Positions 27,866-35,107 of a DNA stretch of 64,000 nt are shown here, piece after piece (within the stretch, counting starts at the first letter, position 1; the number at the start of each line of letters is the position of its first letter). A program made the position numbers and the translations under genes. The notes beneath the pieces were generated by a model. That model was given only the letters and a program-made list of their open reading frames with translations. It ran no database searches and had not been told where the DNA came from. The stretch lies in the NCBI RefSeq assembly GCF_014268445.2, contig NZ_CP077089.1:6428001-6492000 (forward strand). The letters run 5' to 3'. The DNA is from Pseudomonas tensinigenes. Its GTDB lineage: Bacteria > Pseudomonadota > Gammaproteobacteria > Pseudomonadales > Pseudomonadaceae.

Positions 27866-29062
27866 ATGTCCCTGCCTAGCTTGCGCCTCAAAGCCAACGC
27901 CGACCGTCGCCTGCGCGCCGGTCACCTGTGGGTCTACAGCAACGAAATCGATGTAGCCGCCACCCCTTTGCACGGCTTCCAGGCCGGCGATCAAGCCATC
28001 CTCGAAGCCGCTGGCGGCAAGCCGTTGGGCATCGTGGCGATGAGCCCGAACAACCTGATCTGCGCCCGCCTGCTGTCGCGCGACATTAAAGTTGCGCTGG
28101 ACAAATCGCTGCTCGTGCACCGCCTGAACGTGGCCCTGTCGCTGCGCGAGCGCCTGTTCGACAAGCCGTTCTATCGTCTGGTCTACGGTGACTCCGACTT
28201 GCTGCCAGGTCTGGTGGTCGACCGTTTCGGCGACATCCTTGTGGTCCAGATCGCCTCGGCGACCATGGAAGCGCATAAAGATGACGTGATCGCGGCGCTG
28301 ACCCAAGTGCTCAAGCCAAGCGGCATTCTGTTCAAGAACGACTCCGCCGCGCGTGACGCCGAAGGCCTCAACCGCTACGTCGAAACCGTGTTCGGCCTGG
28401 TGCCGGAGTGGGTGGCGCTGGAAGAGAACGGCGTGAAGTTCGAAGCGCCAGTCATTCAGGGCCAGAAAACCGGCTGGTTCTACGACCACCGCATGAATCG
28501 CGCCCGTCTGGCCCCTTATGCCAAAGGCAAACGCGTCCTCGACCTCTATAGCTACATCGGTGGCTGGGGCGTGCAGGCTGCCGCTTTCGGCGCCAGCGAA
28601 GTGTTCTGCGTCGATGCCTCGGCGTTCGCCCTCGACGGTGTTGAGCGCAACGCTGCGCTGAACGGTTTCGCCGACAAGATGACCTGCATCGAAGGCGACG
28701 TTTTCGAAGCCCTGAAAGAACTCAAAGCCAGTGAAGAGCGCTTCGACGTGATCGTTGCCGACCCGCCAGCGTTCATCAAACGCAAGAAAGACATGAAAAA
28801 CGGCGAAGGCGCCTACCGTCGCCTGAACGAGCAAGCCATGCGCCTGCTCAACAAGGACGGCATCCTGGTCAGCGCGTCGTGCTCGATGCACCTGCCGGAA
28901 GACGATCTGCAGAACATCCTGCTGACCAGCGCCCGTCACCTGGATCGCAATATCCAGCTGCTGGAACGTGGCGGTCAGGGTCCGGATCACCCGGTGCACC
29001 CGGCGATCGCCGAAACGCGCTACATCAAGAGCATCACCTGCCGCCTGCTGCCTAACAGCTGA
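27866..29062 (+). CDS. rlmI: 23S rRNA m5C methyltransferase, RlmI family
   Basis: A 398-residue SAM-dependent methyltransferase with an N-terminal PUA-type RNA-binding domain (LRAGHLWVYSNEID, about residues 16-29), a central EEHEA-type domain and a C-terminal Rossmann fold with VLDLYSYIGGWGVQAA, VIVADPPAFIKRKKD (about residues 288-302) and the catalytic-cysteine segment SASCSMHLPED. RlmI forms m5C1962 in 23S rRNA; that substrate is taken from the family. The ATG at 27866 has CCGGAG upstream; the frame extends 45 codons further through a REP sequence, so the longer form is rejected. A strong terminator follows. Confidence 0.92.
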   Translation: MSLPSLRLKANADRRLRAGHLWVYSNEIDVAATPLHGFQAGDQAILEAAGGKPLGIVAMSPNNLICARLLSRDIKVALDKSLLVHRLNVALSLRERLFDKPFYRLVYGDSDLLPGLVVDRFGDILVVQIASATMEAHKDDVIAALTQVLKPSGILFKNDSAARDAEGLNRYVETVFGLVPEWVALEENGVKFEAPVIQGQKTGWFYDHRMNRARLAPYAKGKRVLDLYSYIGGWGVQAAAFGASEVFCVDASAFALDGVERNAALNGFADKMTCIEGDVFEALKELKASEERFDVIVADPPAFIKRKKDMKNGEGAYRRLNEQAMRLLNKDGILVSASCSMHLPEDDLQNILLTSARHLDRNIQLLERGGQGPDHPVHPAIAETRYIKSITCRLLPNS

Positions 29063-29074
29063 TCAATGCGGATG

Positions 29075-29100
29075 ACGGGGAGCCAGCAGGCTCCCCGTTT
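29075..29100 (+). terminator. Rho-independent terminator after rlmI
   Basis: Perfect 10-bp stem ACGGGGAGCC / GGCTCCCCGT (29075-29084 with 29089-29098), 4-base loop, followed by TT. It separates rlmI from the AT-rich region that begins the peptide cassette. Confidence 0.85.
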
Positions 29101-29296
29101 GCTGTACGCCTGGCCCTCGCAGTCATTCCGCGCCTGTTAATTCTTCCGACGTTTACGACTTCCTACACTTGCCTTCCTATGAACGTGCAGGATATTTCCT
29201 TACATCTTTTAATTATTGAAACTTACCCTACAAAATCGATCTCCAGCTAAAGATTATTCCGACAAAATTACTGGAGCATTCCTACTTAATATCCAC

Positions 29297-29324
29297 TTGC
29301 CAATAATCCATTACAAACTATTAT
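29297..29324 (+). promoter_or_regulatory. Candidate sigma70 promoter of the peptide cassette
   Basis: TTGCCA (29297-29302), 16-base spacer, TATTAT (29319-29324). Both boxes differ from consensus at one or two positions and lie in a clearly AT-rich stretch (about 29160-29330), unlike the flanking chromosome. Predicted start of transcription is near 29331, placing a small hairpin at the very 5' end of the message. The region 29101-29296 upstream has no gene I can support. Confidence 0.55.
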
Positions 29325-29330
29325 GAAGTC

Positions 29331-29346
29331 GTCACCACGAGGTGAC
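29331..29346 (+). other. Hairpin at the predicted 5' end of the cassette mRNA
   Basis: GTCACC-ACGA-GGTGAC, a perfect 6-bp stem with a tetraloop, beginning at the position expected for the first transcribed base. Such 5' hairpins often protect mRNAs from 5'-dependent decay; that role is inferred. Confidence 0.5.
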
Positions 29347-29377
29347 TTAAAATTTCAACGAACAAGGAGTTCACATC

Positions 29378-29449
29378 ATGAAAAAGATTTCTCTGGAAAC
29401 CAACAAAATCGCAAACCTGGCTTTTCTGGTTGCTCCTAAAGCCCGTTAA
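29378..29449 (+). CDS. 23-residue peptide, candidate RiPP precursor
   Basis: ATG AAA AAG ATT ... CGT TAA encodes 23 residues: MKKISLETNKIANLA followed by FLVAPKAR. A near-perfect AAGGAG (29364-29369) sits 8 bases before the ATG, the best ribosome binding site in this locus. The N-terminal part is charged and polar, the C-terminal part hydrophobic and ends Ala-Pro-Lys-Ala-Arg. It has no Cys, one Ser and one Thr. A hairpin follows, then genes for a SagB-type dehydrogenase, an AurF-type diiron oxygenase and an exporter. The order of small strongly translated ORF, hairpin, modification enzymes, exporter is typical of RiPP clusters, so I read it as a precursor peptide. It could also be a regulatory leader peptide; the sequence alone cannot decide. 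Confidence 0.65.
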   Translation: MKKISLETNKIANLAFLVAPKAR

Positions 29450-29456
29450 GTAAGGC

Positions 29457-29490
29457 AGGACGCTGGGGAGTGCCGGCAACTCAGCGTCCT
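29457..29490 (+). terminator. Hairpin between peptide ORF and enzyme genes (partial terminator or mRNA-processing stem)
   Basis: Perfect 9-bp outer stem AGGACGCTG / CAGCGTCCT (29457-29465 with 29482-29490) with an inner AGTGCC/GGC-ACT continuation, followed by only three Ts. It is too weak at the tail for full termination, so it probably lets some transcription through and raises the peptide message over the enzyme message. Confidence 0.6.
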
Positions 29491-29518
29491 TTCGACTTCA
29501 GCCAGAGTGAACAGCCCC

Positions 29519-30592
29519 ATGTACATCAACCCTTATCTTTTTATATTGCCGCGCTCACCAGGACAAATAGTATGGAATTACAAAGACCACACTCAACATG
29601 AACTCGATATCAACTATTCATCGCGCCTTGCCCAACTAATAAACAACCCAGACCTGTTCGACACCCACAACATCATAGATACACAACTATTAAGCGCGGG
29701 CATTCTAACCATTGCAAAAATCGACACCCCGCAATGGGGCTGGGATGAATTATCAAAGATCTATCACATCGGCACTCAAAACATTCCCTGCGAACACTCA
29801 CCACAGAACATTCATGAGTGGTCCAGACAATATCTGGCGCACTGCAACGAAGTATTGGCTTGCCCGCCCCCCGCGACTGAACGCCTACAGCATGAGACTG
29901 ATCAGCGCATTGCGCTGCCCGTCCCGTACGCATTGAGCAACGACAGCCTGAATAACGCGTTGCTTCAGCGAAAGACCTGCCGCTCCTTTACCGATGCAGC
30001 GATGACGCTCAGCGACGTCGGCACCCTGCTTTATCTTTCACTCGGTTATCTCCACGAGCGCGACATCGATCGCGACGACAGCATCGCCCAAGGCCTCGGC
30101 GCACGTCGCAGCAGCCCCTCCGGTGGCGGCCTGAACGCCTGTGAAGGCTTTCTGCTGGTACAAAATGTCGAGAATCTGGAACCCGGCATCTACGCCTACC
30201 ACCCGGCGCAACACACCCTGAGCCGGGTCAATCCATTGCCACAACCGGCGCTGGGCGATTTGCTCGGCGGCCAGCATTTCATCAACAACCTGCCGCTTGG
30301 GTTGTTCATCACGGCCCGATTTGATCGGCTCTGGTGGAAGTACGAGCACTCACGGGCCTATCGAATGGCGTTCGTCGAAGCCGGTCATCTATCGCAGAGC
30401 TTTCAACTGGTTGCCACAGCGCTTGGCCTTAACACCTGGCTGACCGGTGCGTTTGCCGACAAGCAAGTCGAAACACTGCTCAAACTTGAGGGAAGCGCTG
30501 AACAACCGCTGTTCTTTGTCGGCTGCGGTGCGAGCGACGGGCACGTGATGTGCGCGGAAATGCGCGATCTGCTGCGCGAGGTCCAGGCATGA
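29519..30592 (+). CDS. SagB-type FMN-dependent dehydrogenase (nitroreductase fold)
   Basis: A 357-residue two-part protein. Residues about 1-135 form an N-terminal domain of low similarity to common folds, at the position of the peptide-binding part in SagB/McbC-like enzymes. Residues 140-357 are a nitroreductase fold with the FMN segments RKTCRSF (151-157) and RRSSPSGGGLN (196-206), GIYAYHPAQHTLSRV, and EAGHLSQSFQLVATALGL (287-304). SagB enzymes oxidise azolines to azoles in peptides, yet no YcaO cyclodehydratase is present. The start is either this ATG or a GTG at 29507; neither has a strong ribosome binding site. The first third is AT-rich, unlike later genes. The stop overlaps the next ATG (ATGA). 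Confidence 0.82.
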   Translation: MYINPYLFILPRSPGQIVWNYKDHTQHELDINYSSRLAQLINNPDLFDTHNIIDTQLLSAGILTIAKIDTPQWGWDELSKIYHIGTQNIPCEHSPQNIHEWSRQYLAHCNEVLACPPPATERLQHETDQRIALPVPYALSNDSLNNALLQRKTCRSFTDAAMTLSDVGTLLYLSLGYLHERDIDRDDSIAQGLGARRSSPSGGGLNACEGFLLVQNVENLEPGIYAYHPAQHTLSRVNPLPQPALGDLLGGQHFINNLPLGLFITARFDRLWWKYEHSRAYRMAFVEAGHLSQSFQLVATALGLNTWLTGAFADKQVETLLKLEGSAEQPLFFVGCGASDGHVMCAEMRDLLREVQA

Positions 30593-31566
30593 CCCTGCTG
30601 ATCCCCGATCCGAATGAAGTACCGGTGTCATGGGCGCTCAAGTTCACCCTCAGGGACTGGGACAGCCGAGCCTCGGTACGCAGCAGCACCCACGACTATC
30701 AATTGCCGGACGACGTGCAGCAGCAACTGCAAAGCCGCTACTGGTTCCCGCCCGCCTTCCTGCCCTACCTGGCTCATCCAGCAATCCAGGCTGCGGGGCG
30801 CGAGGTGTTGCATCGACTGACGGCCAATCACTTGGTGCACTTCCTCGACTACACCACGCTGCTCGAACACCGCATCGTCAACCGCGCGGTTGAAGTCATT
30901 GCGCATCGGGAACTGCCCATTTACGTGCCTCTGCCGATGAAGCACGCGGCGCTGCAACTCTACACCGATGAGGGTTACCACGCGCTGTTCTCCAATCGTC
31001 TCGCGGAGCAGATCGCCGGGCTTTACGGAATCACCGGACGGCCGACGATCCCCAGGCGGATCACCCGCATGAACGCAATGATCGCCCGCACCCCGGAGAA
31101 GAACCGCGCACTGGCATGGTTTCTGCTCGGCTTCGTCTCGGAGACCATCATTGCCCGCGAGCTGCTGGACATCTGCCGCGACACTCTGGTGTCCAGCGTG
31201 AACGACATGCTGCGCGACCATCTGGCCGACGAAGCCCGCCACAGTCGCTACTTTGCCGAAGTGTTCCACTACTGCTGGCTGTCCATGAACAGCCGCCAGC
31301 GTACGTTTGTGAGTAGAACGCTGCTGGAGATCATCGGGATTTTCTTCGAGGTCGACGAACGCTGGCTGCAACAGAGCCTGCGTGGCGCGGGCATCGCCGA
31401 CAGTGACGTGATGGAGATAGTCGGCGGCATGGCAACGGTGCAGGCCAACCGCGCGCGTGCACGATCAGGTTGCATCGCTACGGTGGATGCATTGCGCAAG
31501 GCCGGATTTTTCGCCACACCCCATAACCAGACACTTTTTGCCAAGGCAGGACTGATCGATGGATAA
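30589..31566 (+). CDS. AurF-type diiron oxygenase
   Basis: A 325-residue helical protein with all seven ligands of the AurF (p-aminobenzoate N-oxygenase) carboxylate-bridged diiron site: Glu93 (LLEHR), Glu128 and His131 (DEGYH), Glu185 (SETII), then His211, Glu215 and His218 in HLADEARH. Spacings E-35-E-3-H and H-4-E-3-H equal those I recall for AurF. The family oxidises amines to hydroxylamine, nitroso or nitro groups, or hydroxylates carbon. It is translationally coupled to the SagB-like gene by ATGA and overlaps the exporter by 8 bases. The substrate is unknown; a peptide-derived amine or guanidine is plausible given the candidate precursor ending in Lys-Ala-Arg. Confidence 0.85.
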   Translation: MTLLIPDPNEVPVSWALKFTLRDWDSRASVRSSTHDYQLPDDVQQQLQSRYWFPPAFLPYLAHPAIQAAGREVLHRLTANHLVHFLDYTTLLEHRIVNRAVEVIAHRELPIYVPLPMKHAALQLYTDEGYHALFSNRLAEQIAGLYGITGRPTIPRRITRMNAMIARTPEKNRALAWFLLGFVSETIIARELLDICRDTLVSSVNDMLRDHLADEARHSRYFAEVFHYCWLSMNSRQRTFVSRTLLEIIGIFFEVDERWLQQSLRGAGIADSDVMEIVGGMATVQANRARARSGCIATVDALRKAGFFATPHNQTLFAKAGLIDG

Positions 31567-32791
31567 AGGAAAATCCGTGGTAACTCCCCGTCAACGTCGC
31601 GGGGCGGTCAGCCTGTTGCTCGCAATGGTGCTGCTTGGCGTGTTTCCACTGGATGTCCTGCTGCCTTCGTTTCCGGCACTGGCGGCGCATTTTCGCAGTA
31701 CACCGGCGGACATCGCACTGTCGATCAGTCTGTTCGCCGTAGGTATCGCGTTTGCCCAGGTGTTGATCGGCCCACTGTCCGACGTGATTGGCCGCAAGGG
31801 TTTGTTGCTCGCCGGCATGAGCGTATCGATGCTCGGTGCCGTCGGTTGCGTGATGACCAGCGATTACGCACTGTTCCTGGTGTTCCGGGTAGTACAGGCC
31901 TTGGGGTGCGGCTGCTTCGTACTGTCCCAGGCACTGGTGCAGGATCTGTTCGAAGGTGAAGAGCGTGATCGTCTGCGTATCCTGATGGTTACGGCCACCG
32001 GGATTTTCATCTCCGTATCGCCGCTGGCCGGCACCTTTCTGCAAGCAACCCTTGGCTGGCGCGGCAGCTTCTGGGTGTTCACTGCGCTGGCTGGCGCAGT
32101 GTTGCTCAAGGCCTGGATTTTCCTGGAGAACACCCGCCCCGTTGTCAGCGGCCCTCCCATGAGTTTCCTCAAGGCCTATCGACGGGTGTTGGGAGATTTC
32201 GACTTCGTCGGCTACTGGCTGATTTCAGCCTTCGCATTTGCCTGCCATTTTTCCTTTATCGTGATTTCACCGCTGATTTTCATGGACCAACTGCAAATGT
32301 CGGCCTATGAGTTTTCGCTGATCCTGCTGGTGTACGGCGCCGCGTATGTCGTGGGCGGCATCATTGCCACCGTATTGAACCGACGTATCACGCCGGGCCG
32401 GCAAATCATCACCGGGCTAAGCCTGATCCTGCTGTCGGGACTGGTCATGCTGTATCTCGCCGCCCACCATGCTTTGGCCCCCGCCACGGTGCTGATCCCG
32501 ATGCTGATCTGCACCGCCGGCACCACCATCACGCGTCCAGCCGCCACCTCCCGGGCCATGGGGCTGTTTCCCGAAAATGCCGGCACATCAGCCTCGGCCG
32601 GCAGCACAATCATCTTCATCTGCGGCGGGTTGATCAGCGCATTGATCAGCCTGAGTCCGACCAATATGCAATCGACGCTGGGATACAGCTTCGTGCTGCT
32701 CAGCGGCATCGCGCTGATACTCAACAGCCGGATAAGCCAACGCGCCAGGAACCTTGCAGACAATGCGCTTGCGCAACCGGGTGGGGATTAA
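31559..32791 (+). CDS. MFS transporter, Bcr/CflA drug-resistance type
   Basis: A 410-residue, 12-helix major facilitator. The DHA1 pattern is present: LLLAMVLLGVFPLDVLLPSF in helix 1, the loop 2-3 motif GPLSDVIGRKGLLL, RVVQALGCGCFVLSQALVQD in helix 4 as in Bcr/CflA proteins, and ATGIFISVSPLAGTFLQ in helix 5. It overlaps the diiron oxygenase gene by 8 bases, so it belongs to the cassette and most likely exports the product or gives self-protection. A short cytoplasmic N-terminus (MDKGKSVVTPRQRR) precedes helix 1. The gene ends the cassette; 268 bases without a gene follow before ilvD. Confidence 0.88.
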   Translation: MDKGKSVVTPRQRRGAVSLLLAMVLLGVFPLDVLLPSFPALAAHFRSTPADIALSISLFAVGIAFAQVLIGPLSDVIGRKGLLLAGMSVSMLGAVGCVMTSDYALFLVFRVVQALGCGCFVLSQALVQDLFEGEERDRLRILMVTATGIFISVSPLAGTFLQATLGWRGSFWVFTALAGAVLLKAWIFLENTRPVVSGPPMSFLKAYRRVLGDFDFVGYWLISAFAFACHFSFIVISPLIFMDQLQMSAYEFSLILLVYGAAYVVGGIIATVLNRRITPGRQIITGLSLILLSGLVMLYLAAHHALAPATVLIPMLICTAGTTITRPAATSRAMGLFPENAGTSASAGSTIIFICGGLISALISLSPTNMQSTLGYSFVLLSGIALILNSRISQRARNLADNALAQPGGD

Positions 32792-33059
32792 ACCTGCCGA
32801 TCGTCATCCCACACGCACCGTCGGCACTGGAACAACACTTTGCGCCATTCCCTCCAGACGCCAGCGGTGTAGAATCGGCTGATTCATCGCCATTCATCCC
32901 CCGGCGGGTTTATGAGCTCAGGCTGAGACCAGCGGCGATCCCGCAACGTCATCGGCAACATCACGGACACACGGCCATTTCTGAGTGTTCCAGACGTCAA
33001 TAGAAGCTCACTCCCCTTTTGCACCTGATTAGTAAGCGATTAGCCGCCCGGAGTGCTCC
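32792..33059. other. Gap between the exporter gene and ilvD
   Basis: 268 bases with no supported gene. It must hold the end of the cassette transcript and the ilvD promoter. A CTGAGA string near 32924 recalls one box of a TPP riboswitch but the other conserved elements are missing. No attachment-site-like repeat was found that would mark the right border of the cassette. Confidence 0.45.
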
Positions 33060-34901
33060 ATGCCAGATTACCGCTCGAAAACATCCACCCACGGCCGCAA
33101 CATGGCCGGTGCCCGCGCACTGTGGCGCGCCACGGGGATGAAAGATGACGACTTCAAAAAGCCGATCATCGCCATTGCCAACTCGTTCACCCAATTCGTA
33201 CCGGGCCACGTGCACCTGAAAGACCTGGGTCAACTGGTCGCCCGCGAAATCGAACGCGCTGGCGGTGTAGCGAAAGAATTCAACACCATTGCCGTGGATG
33301 ACGGCATCGCCATGGGCCACGACGGCATGCTGTATTCGCTGCCGAGCCGCGAGATCATCGCCGACTCCGTCGAGTACATGGTCAACGCCCACTGCGCCGA
33401 CGCCATCGTCTGCATTTCCAACTGCGACAAGATCACCCCCGGTATGTTGATGGCTGCTCTGCGCCTGAACATTCCGGTGATCTTCGTTTCCGGCGGCCCG
33501 ATGGAAGCCGGCAAGACCAAACTCGCCTCCCACGGCCTCGACCTCGTCGACGCCATGGTGATCGCCGCCGACGAAAGCGCTTCTGACGAGAAAGTCGCCG
33601 AGTACGAGCGCAGCGCCTGCCCGACCTGCGGTTCGTGCTCCGGCATGTTCACCGCCAACTCGATGAACTGCCTGACCGAAGCCCTGGGTCTGGCCTTGCC
33701 GGGCAACGGTTCGACCCTCGCCACCCACAGCGACCGCGAACAGCTGTTCCTGCAGGCCGGCCGTACCATCGTCGAACTGTGCAAACGCTACTACGGCGAG
33801 AACGACGAATCGGTACTGCCGCGCAACATCGCCAACTTCAAGGCGTTCGAGAACGCGATGATGCTCGACATCGCCATGGGCGGTTCGACCAACACCATCC
33901 TGCACTTGCTCGCTGCTGCCCAGGAGGCAGAAATCGACTTCGACCTGCGCGACATCGACCGTCTTTCGCGCACCGTTCCACAGCTGTGCAAGGTTGCGCC
34001 GAACATCCAGAAGTACCACATGGAAGACGTGCACCGCGCCGGCGGCATCTTCAGCATCCTCGGCTCGCTGGCCCGTGGTGGTCTGCTGCACACTGACCTG
34101 CCGACCGTGCACAGCCGCAGCATGGAAGAAGCCATCGCCAAGTGGGACATCACCCAGACCACCGATGAAGCGGTGCATCACTTCTTCAAGGCCGGCCCGG
34201 CCGGGATTCCGACCCAAACGGCGTTCAGCCAGTCGACTCGTTGGGAAACTCTGGATGATGACCGTGAAAACGGCTGTATCCGCAGCTTCGAACACGCCTA
34301 TTCGCAGGAGGGTGGTCTGGCTGTGCTGTACGGCAACATCGCTCTCGACGGCTGCGTGGTGAAAACCGCCGGTGTCGACGAATCGATCCACGTCTTCGAA
34401 GGCAACGCGAAGATCTTCGAGAGCCAGGACAGCGCCGTACGCGGCATCCTCGCTGACGAAGTGAAAGCTGGCGACATCGTCATCATTCGCTACGAAGGCC
34501 CGAAAGGCGGCCCGGGCATGCAGGAAATGCTCTACCCGACCTCGTACCTGAAATCCAAAGGCCTGGGCAAAGCCTGCGCCCTGCTCACCGACGGTCGTTT
34601 CTCCGGCGGTACTTCCGGTCTGTCCATCGGCCACGCTTCGCCAGAAGCCGCCGCCGGTGGCGCGATCGGTCTGGTGCAGGACGGCGACAAAGTGCTGATC
34701 GACATTCCTAACCGCTCGATCAACCTGTTGGTCAGCGACGAAGAACTGGCTGCACGCCGCGCCGAACAGGACAAGAAGGGCTGGAAACCGGTCGAGATTC
34801 GTCCACGTAAGGTGACGACCGCCCTCAAAGCCTACGCCCTGTTGGCGACCAGCGCCGACAAGGGTGCTGTGCGTAACAAAGCGATGCTCGACGGCCTGTA
34901 A
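33060..34901 (+). CDS. ilvD: Dihydroxy-acid dehydratase IlvD
   Basis: Dehydrates 2,3-dihydroxy-isovalerate and -methylvalerate to the 2-keto acids of valine and isoleucine. The 613-residue protein carries the iron-sulfur ligands in [10 protein letters not shown] (about residues 119-128) and [18 protein letters not shown] (about 192-209), plus GGSTNTILH and [19 protein letters not shown] near the C-terminus. Length and motifs are those of the E. coli-type enzyme. It stands alone as a transcription unit with GGAGTG shortly before the ATG. Confidence 0.97.
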   Translation: MPDYRSKTSTHGRNMAGARALWRATGMKDDDFKKPIIAIANSFTQFVPGHVHLKDLGQLVAREIERAGGVAKEFNTIAVDDGIAMGHDGMLYSLPSREIIADSVEYMVNAHCADAIVCISNCDKITPGMLMAALRLNIPVIFVSGGPMEAGKTKLASHGLDLVDAMVIAADESASDEKVAEYERSACPTCGSCSGMFTANSMNCLTEALGLALPGNGSTLATHSDREQLFLQAGRTIVELCKRYYGENDESVLPRNIANFKAFENAMMLDIAMGGSTNTILHLLAAAQEAEIDFDLRDIDRLSRTVPQLCKVAPNIQKYHMEDVHRAGGIFSILGSLARGGLLHTDLPTVHSRSMEEAIAKWDITQTTDEAVHHFFKAGPAGIPTQTAFSQSTRWETLDDDRENGCIRSFEHAYSQEGGLAVLYGNIALDGCVVKTAGVDESIHVFEGNAKIFESQDSAVRGILADEVKAGDIVIIRYEGPKGGPGMQEMLYPTSYLKSKGLGKACALLTDGRFSGGTSGLSIGHASPEAAAGGAIGLVQDGDKVLIDIPNRSINLLVSDEELAARRAEQDKKGWKPVEIRPRKVTTALKAYALLATSADKGAVRNKAMLDGL

Positions 34902-34924
34902 GCGTCAAATCGCCGAAACAAAAA

Positions 34925-34943
34925 TGCCCCGCCAAGTGCGGGG
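34925..34943 (+). terminator. GC hairpin after ilvD, T-tract replaced by a repeat
   Basis: GCCCCGC - 5 bases - GCGGGGC follows AAAAAT directly after ilvD, but the position where a T-run is expected reads TGATCGTTCCC, the start of the palindromic repeat at 34945. The terminator was probably truncated by arrival of the repeat. Confidence 0.55.
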
Positions 34944-34944
34944 C

Positions 34945-35048
34945 TGATCGTTCCCACGCTCTGCGTGGGAATGTCTCAAGGGACGCTCCGCGTCCAGTGA
35001 CGCGGAGCGTCACGGGCTGCATTCCCACGCAGAGCGTGGGAACGATCA
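34945..35048. repeat. Nested palindrome, GTTCCCACGCTCTGCGTGGGAA family
   Basis: Outer arms TGATCGTTCCCACGCTCTGC (from 34945) and its complement ending at 35048, each itself a hairpin (CCCACGC-TCT-GCGTGGG), enclosing an inner pair GGACGCTCCGCGTC / GACGCGGAGCGTC. This is a third intergenic repeat family, distinct from the two REP cores, and would fold as a large cruciform-like structure. Confidence 0.88.
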
Positions 35049-35066
35049 ATGGTGACTGACACTACG

Positions 35067-35094
35067 CTTTCGCGAGCAGGCTCGCTCCCACATT
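35067..35094. repeat. Single REP, GTGGGAGCGAGCCTGCTCGC family
   Basis: One unpaired REP (CTTTCGCGAGCAGGCTCGCT onwards) without an inverted partner, 13 bases before the pchP stop. All other copies of this core in the window are in inverted pairs. Confidence 0.8.
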
Positions 35095-35107
35095 GGATCG
35101 GTGTGGC

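Noticed and set aside
29378..29449. PqqA-like or lanthipeptide/thiopeptide precursor
   Set aside because: No Glu-Tyr pair as in PqqA, no Cys, and no matching enzymes (PqqE, LanM, YcaO) in the window.
30589..31566. Heme-oxygenase-like diiron enzyme of the mangotoxin/valdiazen type
   Set aside because: The ligand order and spacing fit AurF; there is no NRPS gene or other pathway gene nearby.
32910..32990. TPP riboswitch upstream of ilvD
   Set aside because: Only a CTGAGA string is present; the ACC...TGAACCTGA box and supporting stems are missing.
32997..34634. 545-codon minus-strand frame
   Set aside because: Antisense to ilvD, which has all iron-sulfur motifs.
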